Below, piece by piece: positions 23,701 through 37,481 of a stretch of 64,000 nucleotides of DNA (within the stretch, counting starts at the first letter, position 1; every line of letters starts with the position of its first letter). Below the pieces are notes generated by a model. It saw only the letters and a program-made list of their open reading frames with translations, was not told the origin of the DNA and ran no database searches. This stretch comes from Hymenolepis diminuta (Eukaryota > Platyhelminthes > Cestoda > Cyclophyllidea > Hymenolepididae): contig CAADRB010000033.1 of assembly GCA_900708905.1 (NCBI GenBank), positions 109,369 through 173,368 on the forward strand. Reading direction: 5' to 3'. The translations under genes and the position numbers were made by a program.

Positions 23701-26119
23701 CCCTATGAAATCACGATCGAAAGGGCCCGTATTCATCTCTCTTTCTGATATAATTAAACCTGTACGCCCTCATCATTCGTGAATATATATATATATATAT
23801 ATATCCTTCAAATAAATCAATGGATGGACTAGTTTTATTAGCTCAAATAATAGTGTTAGTACAGTTATATGTTACAGGACTTTATTTGTCGCAATTTATT
23901 AACTGCGTATTTTATCAACACGTGTAAAACAATTTGTAATATGAGTTAGTTGGGATCTGCCGAAGATGAACTCTATTTTGCATCATTTAATATAAATTTA
24001 TGCAAATTACGACTCTTCTTCACCCTAGTTTTGTCTTTGTTAGCTTCAGTGGCTATGATTTAGGTGCACGTTAGATACTGCCAGAATACAGTTGGTTCAG
24101 AGTCGCAGATACAGAGCGACAAAGCAGAAGAGTAGTTATACCGAGAAACTATTTTAATTTACAGGAAGTGTGGTTTAAATAGATCTTTATTAAAGTCCAT
24201 AAGAGGTTAGAAAGATGGCGGTAAGGACTAAAAAGCATGAAAATTATAAATTGGAAGAACAGGCGGCTATCTATCTATTTTCCGACCTGTTCCTCACGAC
24301 TGATGTAGCTTGACCAAGCCAATAGTCAGTTGAGCTGCCAATTCGGCTTCCCCATTAGTCCAAGCGTGCGCTCAGGCGTGCACTTCGGTCCAGCAAGGTT
24401 GCGAGCATACTTCCAACACACTTGAGGCCTATACTTTCACTTCAGATTCGCTTTGTCTTCAACGTTTTATTATACTATTCATGCTGCGTAAAAGATCGCT
24501 CTTAGGGGGTAAAATCTATGTGGCGGTCATACAAACAATCTCAGAGGCTCAGAACTTATGATGGCATCCGTTATATACTTGAATTTTGTATCATTTCGCA
24601 AAATTACAATATCTTCCACAGCATTTCTCTGCGTGAGGTAATTATTGCAATCAAATTAATGTGCTGAGGGTATTTGCACTCAAAGCCAACGACTAGTTAT
24701 TCCCATATTCGGGAAGTATGAAGCTACCGATACCATACCGCCGCGTTCTTGCATTTTCTGGCATGGGTCAGTGCTCATCGTTTGCCACCACTCTAGTCGG
24801 CGTGGCTTAAATGGATTTTTATTAATGCACGTCATATAGATAAGGCAAGTAAATATGCTTCTTGGTTCTCTTTTCCATATTTCATATATCTTACAGATTT
24901 TTTCCTTTCATAAAATATAAATGATGAAGAATGCAACCATTTTGTTTATTATCACAAAATTCCCATCAGGGACGACCAATGACTATATCTCCTGATCATG
25001 CCAATGACCACCCCGAGCTTCCACTTCGGCTTCCCCGTTGATCCACATTGTGTGTAGGCATATGTGCAAGGTTACAAGCCTACTTCCTCTGCCCTCTTGA
25101 CTTACAAAAGCAATAAAGGCAAAATATAGATACAAATCGTCCTCATATTATTGGTGTTTGAAGATTGAAGGCCGTCGGCAAATGATTATTTTTTATTCAA
25201 ATAATTTTCAAGCTGTCAGAAGCGGTGTACATCTGCATATTGAAAAGGTGGACGAGGAACTAACAATATACTTAATAGAATTGCTCATCCCGAGACAAAA
25301 CATAAATTCTTTGACTTTAAGCTTTGTCTAGGATCCCATCCCAAGTTATTAAGAAAACATTAAGAATGCATGCAATCGTTTTTCCTTTTTATGATCATCA
25401 AACGCTTGTGTAAACCGAATGAAATCAGTGTATTTCATCCCTCTGTGTCCAAAGCACATCTGTATATCAATAATTGATATAAAAGGTGAGGGCTCTGATT
25501 CTAGCTAAGACAAACTGGTGACCCGAGCTTAAATTGGTTAGTGGTCATGTCTCAAAATAGAAAAAGAAGGAATACAGTTGTGACAACTAATTACAGTTGT
25601 CAATAGACAAGGGGGAGAGCTCAAGCATTAATAAGCCAACTAATGGGTATGATTACAAATAGAATTTATAGGTTTAGAGTCCTGGAAACAAAACGATTTG
25701 TTTATGGACATAATGTTGGAAAAATATCTAAATGTTTAATACGAAGTCCAAAAGTGGGTCATGGTCTTTTAACATATATGTGAAGATGTACGTATGCATG
25801 TATGGTGAAGTGGACCTTAGACGCATATTAAGCCCTACAATCGAGGTATTGCAGTCTATGTAACCATGTAAATCCGGATCATACGGCGGGTTGACGAAGG
25901 CATGTCTGTACATATTCTCTTTTTAGATTAATCAAAGTATGCCTTGGTTTCCACAATCGTTCATACTTAGACGAGCTATAAATAGGGCTCAAGCATGTTC
26001 TCTTACGTACACTTTTCGACCACAAATTTCATTACTAATAATAAATCTAACGTAATAAAACAAGGCCTCTAAGTAAGAACTTTGCATTTCCTTACTTGCT
26101 GAGCAGGCTGAAACCTTCT
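23701..26119. other. Gene-poor DNA with repeats
   Basis: Holds an (AT)n microsatellite (23783-23804). Two related segments at about 24300-24430 and 24970-25090 share CTTCGGCTTCCCC-TT and AAGGTT-C-AGC-TACTTCC, so they are copies of one dispersed repeat. No exon was recognised. Confidence 0.4.
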
Positions 26120-27038
26120 TCATTTAACTCTCACCCTTGAACTGATCTGAAAGACATTTACTGTGTTGAAGTTGGTTTCAGATCTTTTCATTCCTGGTAG
26201 ACTTGCGATACCTGGCCACACTTTCAGTTATGGGTGCCAAGAATTTGGAAGATTTCATCTACCTGATTCTCAGCATTCAGGTCAACGAATATGAGTTTGC
26301 GTAGAATGAGCTGGGGGAAGATGCAACCAACAGAGCAGAGGTCAATTTTCGGGAATAGACTTTGTCGCCCTGAAATAACAGATGAGTCGATAACTAAATC
26401 CGAATAAAGGAAAACGGGGGGCATAAGAGATAAAGGCAACAAATTCGAAAGTATCTCTGAAGCAAGGTAACATAGTGTCCTAAAAGTTCCCTGGTTAGGC
26501 GGAAATTGTGAATCAAACCCATATTCATGGGCACACCCAAGGTCTGTTCTTTTTAGCGTTCCGTCCCTTTTTAGTACCAGGTTGCTCCGGTTAAGGTCTC
26601 GGTGGGTGATTTTCTTGGAATGTAGATATCTCACGCCAGATAACATTTAGTGCAATAGCCATCTAATGTGATTCTCCATAAAATCAGCTTTAATCTTTTT
26701 AATAACATAACTGAGACTGAAATCCATAAGCTCAAACACGATTCCCAATCAGTTATCACCAATACCCTTGACTACTCCATAACATTTGTACCAAGTTCGC
26801 ATCTTTCCGAGTATTTAGAAATCGATTTGCTCATTTTTTTTGCGAACAGTTCTCTCGTCTCCTTGCCTGTTGCCTTAAACGCTTCACCAAATGTACCTTC
26901 ACCAATATTGCGAATGAGGTCGTAATCCTTCATATTTCCATATGACTCGGCGTCCATAAAATTTATTTCCTCCTTTGGGCGTTTTATTGATAACTGCTTA
27001 GATGAGATTGATAGAGTGCCTTCTGGACAGCGTCGCAT
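26120..27038 (-). pseudogene. CDK-like protein kinase copy A, broken
   Basis: Starts MRRCPEGTLS and keeps a good glycine loop (NIGEGTFGEAFKA), but the VAIK lysine region reads LFAKKM. A frameshift and stops follow near 26774 and 26648. Reading resumes as FELMDFSLSYVI, then MLSGVRYLHSKKITHRDLNRSNLVL, where the HRD catalytic aspartate is present but DFG is replaced by TDLG. The activation-segment block TLWYRAPEIL reads TLCYLASEIL. The intron after that point is still visible, but its donor GT has become AT, so it is not a retrocopy. Downstream blocks CSVGCIF, QVDEIFQILGT and PGIASLPGM match the intact kinase at 33-34 kb. Multiple stops and lost catalytic residues show it is dead. Confidence 0.8.
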
Positions 27039-27834
27039 TTTGCAGAGAAATTATGCGTAGTGTGAGTAGTAGACACATTTGATTTGAAATGATTTCAGAT
27101 TTTAACTTCAATACGCTTAAATGATGGTAATCGCTACCGCTTCGTTGACCTAAAAGTTAATCTTACACTTGTTAGTATTTCAAATTAACTATGATTGATA
27201 ACGTAGGGTGATTTTCATTTTATGCAATAGCATTCAAACCTCATATAAGGTCAGGTTCTATCACATTTCTCCAAAATTTCAAGCATTTTACGACGGTTTA
27301 ACCGATAATATCATTAGTGAGTTTAAACTATATATTTATTGCGCTGAACAGCTAGGAAATATAGAAATTTGTTCAAAAAGCGCTATTGTTTTCTACGAAG
27401 CTAACCCCGAAGTGAACAGAATTTCTAGAGGACCTGCAGTTCACTCTAAGACGATCTGCACTATTCATCTAAAAAATTGCTGCAAACACTATCTTCTCAT
27501 TCTTCAGATTCTGGTTGCAATTAGCTATCAATTTTTCCCAATATCCTGTTAAATATGTATTTTAGGCTATTAAGGGCTGAGGACGACAAAGCGATTAAAC
27601 TTTACTGCAGCAAGGATCCAGTCTTTAACTGAGTTATTCTAAAATTAAAAAAGTTGATTGATAAGTCACATTTAGTAATCGCATCAATGAATATTAGTCT
27701 TTTTCCAATTATACTGGCTTTTCTTGCTAAGAATTTCACGTTATGTTTCAGCACTTTCCCCAATTTGGCAGTATTATCAAATTTTATAAACGCTAAACCC
27801 ATTTAAGAAGACATTTTTAAAGCTTCTCATATAA

Positions 27835-27990
27835 AGATCGCTAGCAACAGGGGATTCTTGATAAGACGCTCAACTTTTGTCATTCTCTTTATTAGACGAA
27901 CTTGGCCAGCGTGGTTGGCCATTCGGCTCACTGGATGTGAACTTATGGGCAAATAATCCGTGACTTCAGACATTATAAACGTGAACGCTG
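27835..27990 (-). repeat. Dispersed repeat family A copy
   Basis: Contains TTTATTAGACGAACTTGGCCAGCGTGGTTGGCCATTCGGCTCACTGGATGTG. The same series of blocks, with scattered substitutions, occurs at 31285-31345, and in reverse complement at 20085-20145 and 49435-49480. Confidence 0.6.
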
Positions 27991-28789
27991 AGAAGTAGTA
28001 AACACAAAAGTTCTACCCACCATATCAGTCAATGAGGAAACTTAAGTAGACGCGATAAGATGACTAAAGTCGTTGGTGACTCTTTGTATGGAATCATGCC
28101 ATCCTCTATTGACTAAATACTTAACTCATTTAAAGTGACTAAAAGGTACATCCTTGGGATGCCAAAAAATCTTCTTTTAAGTTATGATGTGTCGGCAAGA
28201 ACAAGAAAGAAAGCTTGCATAATATCCTTTCTAAGGTAAATCAGTCAAGACGCAGTGGAAGTCTTTCGTTTAACTGTCCTCCAATGGTTGAGGTAGGTAG
28301 GCATTGAATAATCTTACTTTTGGGAAATGTGATCTCAAACGATGAAAGAAAAGATTAAAAGAGAGCATTACTTTAATACAGGAGTCGAATCTTTCCATCC
28401 TTTCCTCAAAATGTATCTTTGTATCTATATATCCGCCAGATTGTCGCTAAATTTGTTAGCTTTTACCTAAGTCAACTGTTGCTTATCTTCGTATCCTAGA
28501 TAGGGTCCTAAGCGAAATTTACTCTCAGTTAAATTTAAGCAAATATAATCGATCCAACTAGACAATCTGACTAGTTAACTCTAGTGCAGACAAGGAAGCG
28601 AGCCGAGGGAAAAGCCCGTTGTCTCAGCAAGAAATATTAACATTTGAGATACATAGCTATAGCTAAGTATGCTGGTGACGTAGCGGTTGCTGTGCTGGTC
28701 TGCGAATCAGGTGCTACTTATTATAGACCCATCAATGCACACGTGGTGAGCAAATTAGCCAACCGCACTGGTAAAATATGTCTTATAAA

Positions 28790-28900
28790 TGGAGGATGCA
28801 GAATTCGTTTTTATCACTGGGCCAGCTCCATGGTGTTGTACTCTACTCAGGATGGATGTTGGAAAGGGTTTTTCTACATGGTCTTGAGAGGAATGATACC
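28790..28900 (+). repeat. Dispersed repeat family A copy
   Basis: Shows GCAGAATTCG-TTTTATCA followed by GGATGGATGTTGGAAAGGGTTTTTCTA and TCTTGAGAGG, the family 3' block. A more 5' part with AGCCAACCGCACTGG may begin near 28755. Confidence 0.5.
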
Positions 28901-31219
28901 AATCACTCATTTAATGCTATAAATTAACAACGCCGTAAATGCGGAGTCGCTATTTCAGTCGACGACATAGGGAAGGCAGATGTGATAAAGGATTGTTGAT
29001 AGTGGTCATCTCACTTATGAAGTTCAGCAACCTTCACTTTATTTACCAGAAGCGTGGCTTATTTATAGGGCTAATGAAAGATAATTGTTGCTGCATTTAG
29101 ATGTTTAGCTGGTTTCAATGTTATAATTCCTACCTTATACCATCTAAATACTCTGCAGAATTAAAGATGAATGAGGAATACCTCTAACTATTTTAAACTT
29201 TGTAACTTTGAGTGTTAGCTTTCTACTGGCATCAAAAAATAAGATCATTGTTGTTAAATAAGCACTGTTGGAACTGCGAGAGATTCCAAATCTCTGCCCC
29301 TGAAACTCATTATAGTCAATCCCCAATTATTTTGAAGACCGTGCCCAGACATAACCAAACTTATTTACTATCCAGAAGTGGTAAAATCTGTAATCAGAGC
29401 CCCAGAGACAACTTCACGTTCACGAAAGATGTCTTTATTTAATTCCTTCCTCTCCATTTTGTCACTCCGATATATTTAAAGCTGTGTCCAAATCATATTT
29501 TTAATGCATTCATTAGCTTATCAATATTTTGTTGAACAAATTGACTTAATATAACTCCATTTATAGATCTTCTGACGTTAAAATGTGCAATATTTTAAGT
29601 TATAACGGCAATAATTAAGTTCAGAAAGCACTTGTATGAAAAACCACTACCTCCGCCAGGAATGTTACACCGAATTATTTGAAGACCGCCAAAATGTGTC
29701 ATGCAAAATTCAAAGTCGCAGGTTCCCTAATGGAGTTCAGAGTGGTCATAGTCAAATTGTCTAAATAAGATAGATCTTTAGGTGTTTATTACTTATTAGT
29801 ACTAATCAATTAGTTTAATCATACAACGTTACCTGGTATAAATTTATATGAAAAAAGCTTTTATGGTTTCCTAAACTTGTTCACCTGATTTGTGCTAAGT
29901 ATACAAGGTTTAAATCGGAGAATAGTCTTGCCCACTATGATCAGTGCACTTTAACCGATTTTTTTAAACCATAATAGTCGATCTTGTCACTTTATTTCCT
30001 TTTTCTCCAATAGTTAAGAAGGAAAATTAATTTTCATGATATTTAACGGTTAACATGATCTCAACATAGCAGGGTTGAGAAAGCAAAAATTTTAAATTCA
30101 GTTGTAATGTCTTGCAAGCTTTTGAGTCGAGCTTAAGGATTTGAAAGTTTCATTATAATTAAAATTTGAAATAAAGCTTTCATTTTGAGAGTCAAGTTAG
30201 AGTTTGCAATCATCTTTCCCAGAAAAAAAAACAGAATAAATCCTAGTGTTTCACCTAAGCTACGTAAATTAAATGCCTCAGAAAACGTTTGAAAATTTAA
30301 CTTTAATTCAAAACTTATTTAATTATTTAACAATTGACGAAATTGCGACTTTCGCAGTCTTAGACAGATCAGTCAAAATAAGTAATATATGGGGAACCCT
30401 GGGTTTAATTAGCGCTCTCGGTGTGGGATGTTAGTAACAAGTTTAACTTGGTGACCTAAGTTAATTACTGACCTCTATGTCATCTACACACTAAGCTGCG
30501 TGAATTGTGATGCTTAGACCATAAATTTGACCTGTTGTCTCTAAATGAGCAATCGATCTATCACCTCCTTTTCTATGACCAATCGGGTTACAGAGGTGTA
30601 AATGAAATCACAATTTTGGGGCTTATTAATTCAACTTTGAAGGGTTGCTTTCTCCTCCTTCTTGTTTGAAAGCTTTCAACTGATACATTCATTAAAATCA
30701 GTCGCAGGTAGAAAGGACCTCGTTACGGCACGCGCTATTAATTGCACCCCAAAAAGTTAGTCACTGAGTTAGTTGGATTTTAAGGACACAACAGACACTA
30801 ATCGTTAAGCTGATTCATATTGCGAACTCAGATTCTCGCAAATTTCTCCGCTAAAGTCGCGTTAAAACTGTTCCGCCTAAAAAGTTCTAGCATAAAATTT
30901 GTGTACTTATGGCAACGATCAAATTGCCTTAGTTGCACAAATAACTGTCTTTGGCGGCATATTATTAGTTCTGTCTGAGATTTATTCTTAAATAATATTT
31001 ATGATTCATCTAACGCCAATGAACTTCAGTAAGTTTTATCTCAAATTTACAATCGGTTTAAAATTAAGCAATCAGCTTTCTTCTTTACAAGTTCAATAAA
31101 CTTTAATTATATTTATAAAAACTCTTCTATTTGGAAAAGGTATAAGAGGTTATTACATTTACGTTGACTGAAATTATATACTTAAGGACAATGAATGACT
31201 ACACGGGGTCGCTGATTCA

Positions 31220-31375
31220 TTAAATCCCCAAACTCATTAAGGAAGGCTATTTCCAGCGCTCATATTAAGAAGAGATTTGTCAATTTCTTTATTAGTCAGA
31301 TCTGACCAGTGTGGTTAACCATTCTGCTCACTGGATGTGCGTCGATGGAAATGGAACTCGTAAGTTATGACATAA
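31220..31375 (-). repeat. Dispersed repeat family A copy
   Basis: Reverse-oriented copy containing both blocks: CCAAACTCATTAAGGAAGGC at the family 3' end, and ATTAGTCAGATCTGACCAGTGTGGTTAACCATTCTGCTCACTGGATGTG. It aligns over about 90 bases with 27895-27985. Confidence 0.6.
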
Positions 31376-32884
31376 CAGACGGCCATCATTACCGATGTAC
31401 AATTTCTGTCATTAAAATTTTTCTTCTCAAGTTGCTGGCTGTCACCTCATTGACACATCTTCGATAGCCGTCTATAAAAGAAACTTTGTACTGTGAAATT
31501 CGCTAATTTCTACTCCTTCCTTACTACTAACTGGCGTTATTGCTTTTTACTCTTTGAAATATATCAAGTTTCGACCTTGTGTCTTTTGACCATTTCGTCC
31601 TTTAAATATGAAATTTTTAATTGAATGTGCGGGGTTTTGTCTACGATTTTAACCACTTATATCAATTGGCGGTTAACGAGGGACTCTCTGTTTCTATGAT
31701 CCATGAGGGATTCGTGAAAATATGAAGGCTCGATTTAATGCGGCTTTGCTAGCTCACCATTTCTATTTGTAAGTTGGTTTGTCATAAGAAATTCTCCTGA
31801 CAAGCTTGTTGATGGGCAATTCGCATATATAAATTTGAATGAATGGTAAATTTTCTACAGTAGAGGCTACTGGTATGACCAACACCAGATAGCAACAAGT
31901 TCCAAGTTATAATGGAAGGAAATGAGAGAAGCCAAATTATACTGTTCAAAAGCAATCGAAGTTTAAGAAGTAGGAATGATCAGGAGAGAAAGCAGAGATT
32001 AAAAAGCGGGGGAAATGGCTTGAGAAATACAATTTTGTATAGAATGTATTTAAACCAGCGCGTGTAGATAGCACAGACAAATTATCTGAGTCGATATCCC
32101 TCGACTGTGCTTTAGACTGTGAGCAGTGCTCCAGCCTCCATCCTAAATTTTACATATTCTAACGTTCATTCAATTCTTTGATTATTGGTCTTATTCCTCT
32201 CTAGCTAAGAGAAATGCCTGGATGAATAAAGTTTCCGCCTTTTTTGGCGTCACAAGTCTTGATCGCCTTAACTGGTTACATAGTTCAAATGTGTCTACTA
32301 ATATAAATACACCTAACGAAAACATTCAGTAGATAGAAACTGCCAGGCATAACCATTTGTAACTATCTTAGCGTTATGAGAAATGATAATTATTTTCCCC
32401 CGCTCCCAATATTTCTTCTACGAATAAAAATGTAATTTCTTTCTATTTCTCCACCGATAAAAGACACTTGATAATTATTCGTATTTGTTTAAGCCGATAC
32501 CGACTGAGAGTGAGTTTCGTTAATACACTCGTGTTGACTATAACATGCCTTCTCATCTGCTGTGGGTTATTAGCTTCTGTGTTATGTTGCTATATTACCG
32601 AGTTATCTAGATTGTTGGCTCTGCTAGATTACTACCCGAACTCCTAGTTGGTTACGTTATAGCACTTAGTCAATTAGGAATGTATTGGTTAGTTTATATT
32701 AATAAATTGTGCCATGAACCTAAGTTAAATTTTTGACAGATTTTTGGTCAAAGTTTGAAGCAAAATACAATTCATTTGGTATGTTTTATATGGAAATAAA
32801 CATTAAATAAGAAGTTATACAAGTAAGATGTCTTTCAACAAAGTACAAAAAATTCAAAACCATTATAATTTTATCAATTCGGTT

Positions 32885-34433
32885 TTAAATAGATGCTGTT
32901 TTTCTTCCCCCCTCCTCCTTTTCTGCTAACTTTGATGTCATCCACTCTGCAAAAGCAGTGGGACCGTAGATGGAAAATATTTCTTTAAAATACTCATCTT
33001 CGAGTGCATCTTCCGCACTGATACGTTTGAACGGGTCAAGCTGAAGGAAACTGAAATTAGACAAAATTTCGGACTCAAATAAGGATTATTTTCCTTCTAT
33101 AATGCAGTGCCTTCAATTGCTACTAATGCCACACAGAATTCCACGTACAGGCCCATTAAGTGTTCCTGAATTACAGAGAGACAGCATTTCAAAGTAATGT
33201 GCGTTCTTTCAACTCAAATCCCTTAATCTTTCTCTCCATTTAACTGCCTTACCAAACGTTATTCGAGATATTATTCAGTGGATGTGCGCTGCTAAGTGTC
33301 TAACATATGATTACCGATTAGACATTAATGCAAAGAGACTGCTACCCGCCTTTCTATACTAAAACACATATTGCATCTATTGAAACAAAAGCAGCTATTC
33401 TTTGGAGTAATTCAGATTTCCTTACCTTTCGAGAAGTTTGAAGCCCTTTTCGGAGATATTTGTAAACTTATCCCGCAGGCACCCAACGTGAGATGGAGAG
33501 GATGAAAGAAGATATCTTTGCATGCCTGGAAGACTTGTGACTTCTGGCCACGTCATCTCAGTTGGAGTACCGATAATTTGAAAGATAAGATCCACTTGAT
33601 CCTTTTCACTGAATCCAAGAAATAGGTGTTTTTTCAAAAGTAGAGTAGCGAAAATACAACCAACGCTCCACATATCCACTTTTGGCGAATAAAAAGAGGC
33701 TTCTTTAAATGTAAAACGGATCGATCATTAAATACTTTTAATTAACTGTGAAAGATGAAGTTATACAATAATAAAGCTTAAACAAACCTAACAATAGCTC
33801 GGGTGGTCGGTACCATAGGGAGCAAAATGTTTCATAATGTTCTAAGGAAGCTGTTAGACAAACACAGGCATTGCCAAAATCTGCAATTTTTAAGTTTCCC
33901 CTCCTATCGACAAGGAGGTTTTCCGGTTTAAGATCTCGATGAATAATTCGGATCATATGAAGATATTTCACACCGCAGAGAAGTTGATGCATCAAGTATC
34001 TACTCTGATGCTCATCAAAAGGAATACCGAGGATGTTCATAAGCGAAAGTAGGCTGAAGTTCATGTAATTCAATACAATACCGATTTGACCGGTTTCCTC
34101 GCGTTTAACAACGTCTATAATTTCAATCACATTTTCGTGACGTATCTGCTGGAGAATTAGAACCTCATGGATATCCATGGGGTCCATAGCAGTAGAATTT
34201 TCGCTGTACTTTAACATTTTAATGGCCACCTTTCTTCCTGTTTTCTTGTCTTCTGCTTTGAAAACAGCACCAAATGTTCCCTCGGCAACTTTCATATGAA
34301 AATTATAATTATCAGTACTTTGATAATGGCTAAATATCAGTAAAGTACTCTTGCATTTCGTCTCTTTCATTACTAGTTTACTTTTTAGCTGGTGAAGACA
34401 TGGCGAAGAAGATTTTTCAGGAGACGGTCTCAT
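32885..34433 (-). CDS. CDK-like protein kinase, copy B (intact)
   Basis: CMGC-group Ser/Thr kinase of the cyclin-dependent-kinase type. Exons on the minus strand: 34433-33788, 33702-33426, 33050-32885; introns 85 and 375 bp; 362 residues. Catalytic residues are present: Lys72 in KVAIK, helix-C Glu90, H165-R166-D167, Lys169, Asn172 and D185-F186-G187. Later blocks are LWYRPPELLL, VDMWSVGCIFATLLL, QVDLIFQIIGTPTEMTWPEV and the C-lobe closing LDPFKRISAEDAL. The glycine loop reads VAEGTFG, so the first glycine is Ala. The PSTAIRE cyclin-binding helix is replaced by DPMDIHEV, so cyclin dependence cannot be assumed. The roughly 45-residue N-terminal lead has no known domain; a downstream Met is possible. 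Two broken relatives lie at 26-27 kb and 60.8-62.3 kb. The start is about 375 bp from the outer edge of the left palindrome arm. Which CDK subfamily it belongs to is not clear. Confidence 0.88.
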
Positions 34434-36849
34434 TTTTGAAGAGAAAATATCAAACAGTGCAGATAGCGGGTGACTTGAAAGACAAATGATTTCTGAACAC
34501 GCACAAACACTATTAAAGTTCGCAGCTGTCGCTTTACCTCGATTGGTGGCCTATTCAGGTCAGCTAAAAATTTATTGCATTTACTAAGTATTCCGGTACT
34601 TAAAAGCCTACAATTGTAATCGCCGAGAGTTCATGCGGCTATTGCCTGCAAATTTTAATAACAAGGTAATGAACTTTATGCAATTAAGTTAAACTACAAG
34701 TGCAAACCTTGCATTTTGGATTTTATGTAAGGATAAATAATTGCGTTGAACGTAGTTTACCTCATTGGCTAAGTTTGCAATACACTAATACTAATATACA
34801 AAACTTGTGTATCTTTTGTTCAATGATAATAGCTCTCTCTTACTAAATAATCGTCAAGTTTGTTCGATATTAAAGTACATGTTTTTCATATGTAATATTT
34901 ATATATACGTAGCATTTTAGTTAAGGCGAATTTTTAGTTATTGATTATCATGGTAACTTTCAGAGGATTCTTGAAATGTCGAAATTCTTTCTATCACACG
35001 GAAGGATAACTCTTTATGCATTTTCAGAATTACTTTTTATTTGCATTCTCTATGACAATACTTCTGTTTTTCGTTCACGAAGCTGGAGTGACGTCTTTTA
35101 TGTCCCTATGATGCATAACCCCTAGCTGTCATTTCTAAGCGCCCCCATCGATTTCTCCCTTTCTATAACCGCCTCGTTTCACCTAAGATGACTAATACTA
35201 ATCAGGTCGCCCAAGCAGCACTCAACTAACTGAATGGTGGAGTGCGCAAAAGTAACTTATCAGAAGTGTAATATGTTTGTTCTTCGAAAAGAAACGAACT
35301 TGTTTCTGAACTAATGCTTTGCTTATCTACTGCTATACCATATTATATTCAATAAATGTGCTTCGCTTGTACCTCCTGGCATAATCCAAGTGTTATGAAG
35401 CCCGCTTTGTGGCGGCGCCAGCTTTATTTTCATTGAAGATCTGTTCTCAAACACTTTATTACCACCAAAATATTCACTTTTCAAGTACCCTTGATTAGGA
35501 CTGAATTTGGCATTTTTCCGTAATGAAATTGCCTACTTTGGATGCTATCAACCGGTTGAACTCTTAAGTTCATAGCATTAATCAAATGGACATAGCTGAG
35601 ATATCTCGGAAAGGAGAAATTTTCTCGAAATTCTCCTCTGAGTTATTTTGTGTAAACTTGTGGTGGAAACATGATAAGTTATTTTCAATCTCAACGCAAA
35701 GGGGAGATAACGAATTGCTATAAGCTGATTTAAACTGGTTATAATATGAAAAATTAAGCCTTCTTCTCAACTTCTTTTTTTATCTATTCTATCTTTACGC
35801 TTTCCGCTAACGGGAAAATTTGAACTCAATTTTAAAACGAGACTGCACAATGGAGTCTCCTGTCTTGAAGGTCAATTAATCTCCTAGGCTTACTAAACTT
35901 AAACCTTTGTTTAAGACGAATGAACAGACTCCTATAACAACTCGAAGTTTCCCTTGCGTCCAGAAGGAAATTTTAACATTTCACTTCTCCTCCAATTTCA
36001 GTGCATGCTACATTAGAAGCTGTGTATTTAACTGCCAACAACGTACCTTTGATTAAACTTTTCGATTGATCGGACTAAAGGAATAATGAAAAACAGGGCT
36101 TAAGATAGACTTAAATAAAGTCATTTAATTTTGAATCAAACTAACAAACAAAGTCCATTCAACGATAATTTGAGCGTTTGCAATATCATAATGAGAGTGT
36201 ACAATTATTGCCGTAAAGCACTCAAGTTTAATTAAAATGTGCACTGATTTCCCAAGTTACCACTTCAACTCATACATATAGGAGGCTCTTTCAGCGCTTT
36301 CAATAGTGGAGCAAAAACGTTTGCAAGCTCTTAATCATGGTAGGAAAGCATATGAACAATGACAACAGTAATCGATTCCATCAAATTATGAAAGGGGGAA
36401 GGATTCATAAGAAAATGGACAAAGTTGACAGGACATCTCGAGTTTTACTTTGTCTTAATTCTAGAAGCTAAAATGTGTCTGATTTTACTGGCAAATTTTT
36501 TAAACTGTATGACAGATGGGGGTAAATCAATTAAGGCTATTTTTGAGAGTCGGTCAGTTTCCTCGGCTTTGGTTCAAATATCCGAAAGTGCTTCTGTGAA
36601 TTATTTCAATTGTCTATTTTCTAGTTCGACCAGTAACATTTCTCCTTGATTCCAAGTAAAACGAAAATATTGAATTTAATCCAATATCACATAATATTGT
36701 TTATTTGAATATGCTCTAGGTAAGCTGAACATTCTATTATTTAAGCAAATACCTAAGCTCATTAAATGAAATATTGTCAAACACTCATTTTGAGCAGAAA
36801 CATAACAACTTGAAGTTACTCAAATCTGCTTTACAAGTTAGCAGGATTA

Positions 36850-36945
36850 ACTAATAACTCCTAAGCCCATTTAGAGAACTGCTTTCCAAAACTCAATTTG
36901 GATTGAGGGAGATCATTACGGAGCCGCATATATCTCTTTATGGCT
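36850..36945 (-). repeat. Dispersed repeat family A copy (left arm)
   Basis: Reverse-oriented copy: AACTCCTAAGCCCATTTAGAG-A, then CTTTCCAAAACTCAATTTGGATTGAGGGAGAT. It is mirrored in the right arm at 57066-57161. Confidence 0.5.
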
Positions 36946-37372
36946 GAAAGACGATACTAATTAATAAAAGAGACAAGACCAACTACTTAGGTAAATCAGC
37001 CGATTAACAAGTTCATGATATAGTACACATAGGGAAACCCAGCGATGGGGTCGAGAGAACTAAGTTTTACAACATACTCAATGCGAGAAAATAGACAGCC
37101 CAATGGTAAGAGAATTCAAATAAAGTTAGGCTTTTAATCTAAAAATATTCATTTATTTTGGTACACTTTTCCTTCCTAACAGAGCAATTTCATTATTTCG
37201 CGTGTTCAGATGATATTTAACAATTAAAAATATGATACGTTTAAGGCATTATCGTGGGCAATGAGAATAACATTTCGCGTAGCGCAGTTTCATTAGATCA
37301 CGTGATTTCATTCAATCTGTCTCGAGAACAAAGAATTATCATTTACTGCATAAGCCAAAATTTATGTTTTGA

Positions 37373-37481
37373 GCAATTTGAATGAATCCAACTTCAAGGT
37401 GAGTAAAATAAGGTCCACTTTAAATCNGCAATTTGAATGAATCCAACTTCAAGGTGAGTAAAATAAGGTCCACTTTAAATC
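37373..37481 (+). repeat. 54-bp exact direct repeat around a single N
   Basis: The 54 bases 37373-37426 recur exactly at 37428-37481, separated by one N at 37427. This is the expected look of two overlapping contig ends joined without merging the overlap. The mirror image, including the N (56584), occurs in the right arm. Confidence 0.95.

Larger units (their letters stand above)
27039..32884. other. Gene-poor DNA with family-A repeats
   Basis: Nearly 6 kb without a recognised gene. A 114-codon open frame at 27208-27552 (+), lying head-to-head with kinase copy A, has no family signature. Family-A repeats are at about 27835-27990 (-), 28790-28900 (+) and 31220-31375 (-). An apparent 92-codon frame at 28644-28922 runs through one of these repeats and is discounted. 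Promoters of nearby genes cannot be pinpointed. Confidence 0.4.

Noticed and set aside
27208..27552. 114-codon open frame head-to-head with the broken kinase A
   Set aside because: Ends without splice or family signatures and has a hydrophobic tail typical of AT-rich chance frames; not called as a gene.
28644..28922. 92-codon open frame reading HVVSKLANRTGK...
   Set aside because: It runs through a family-A dispersed repeat that is non-coding elsewhere in the window.
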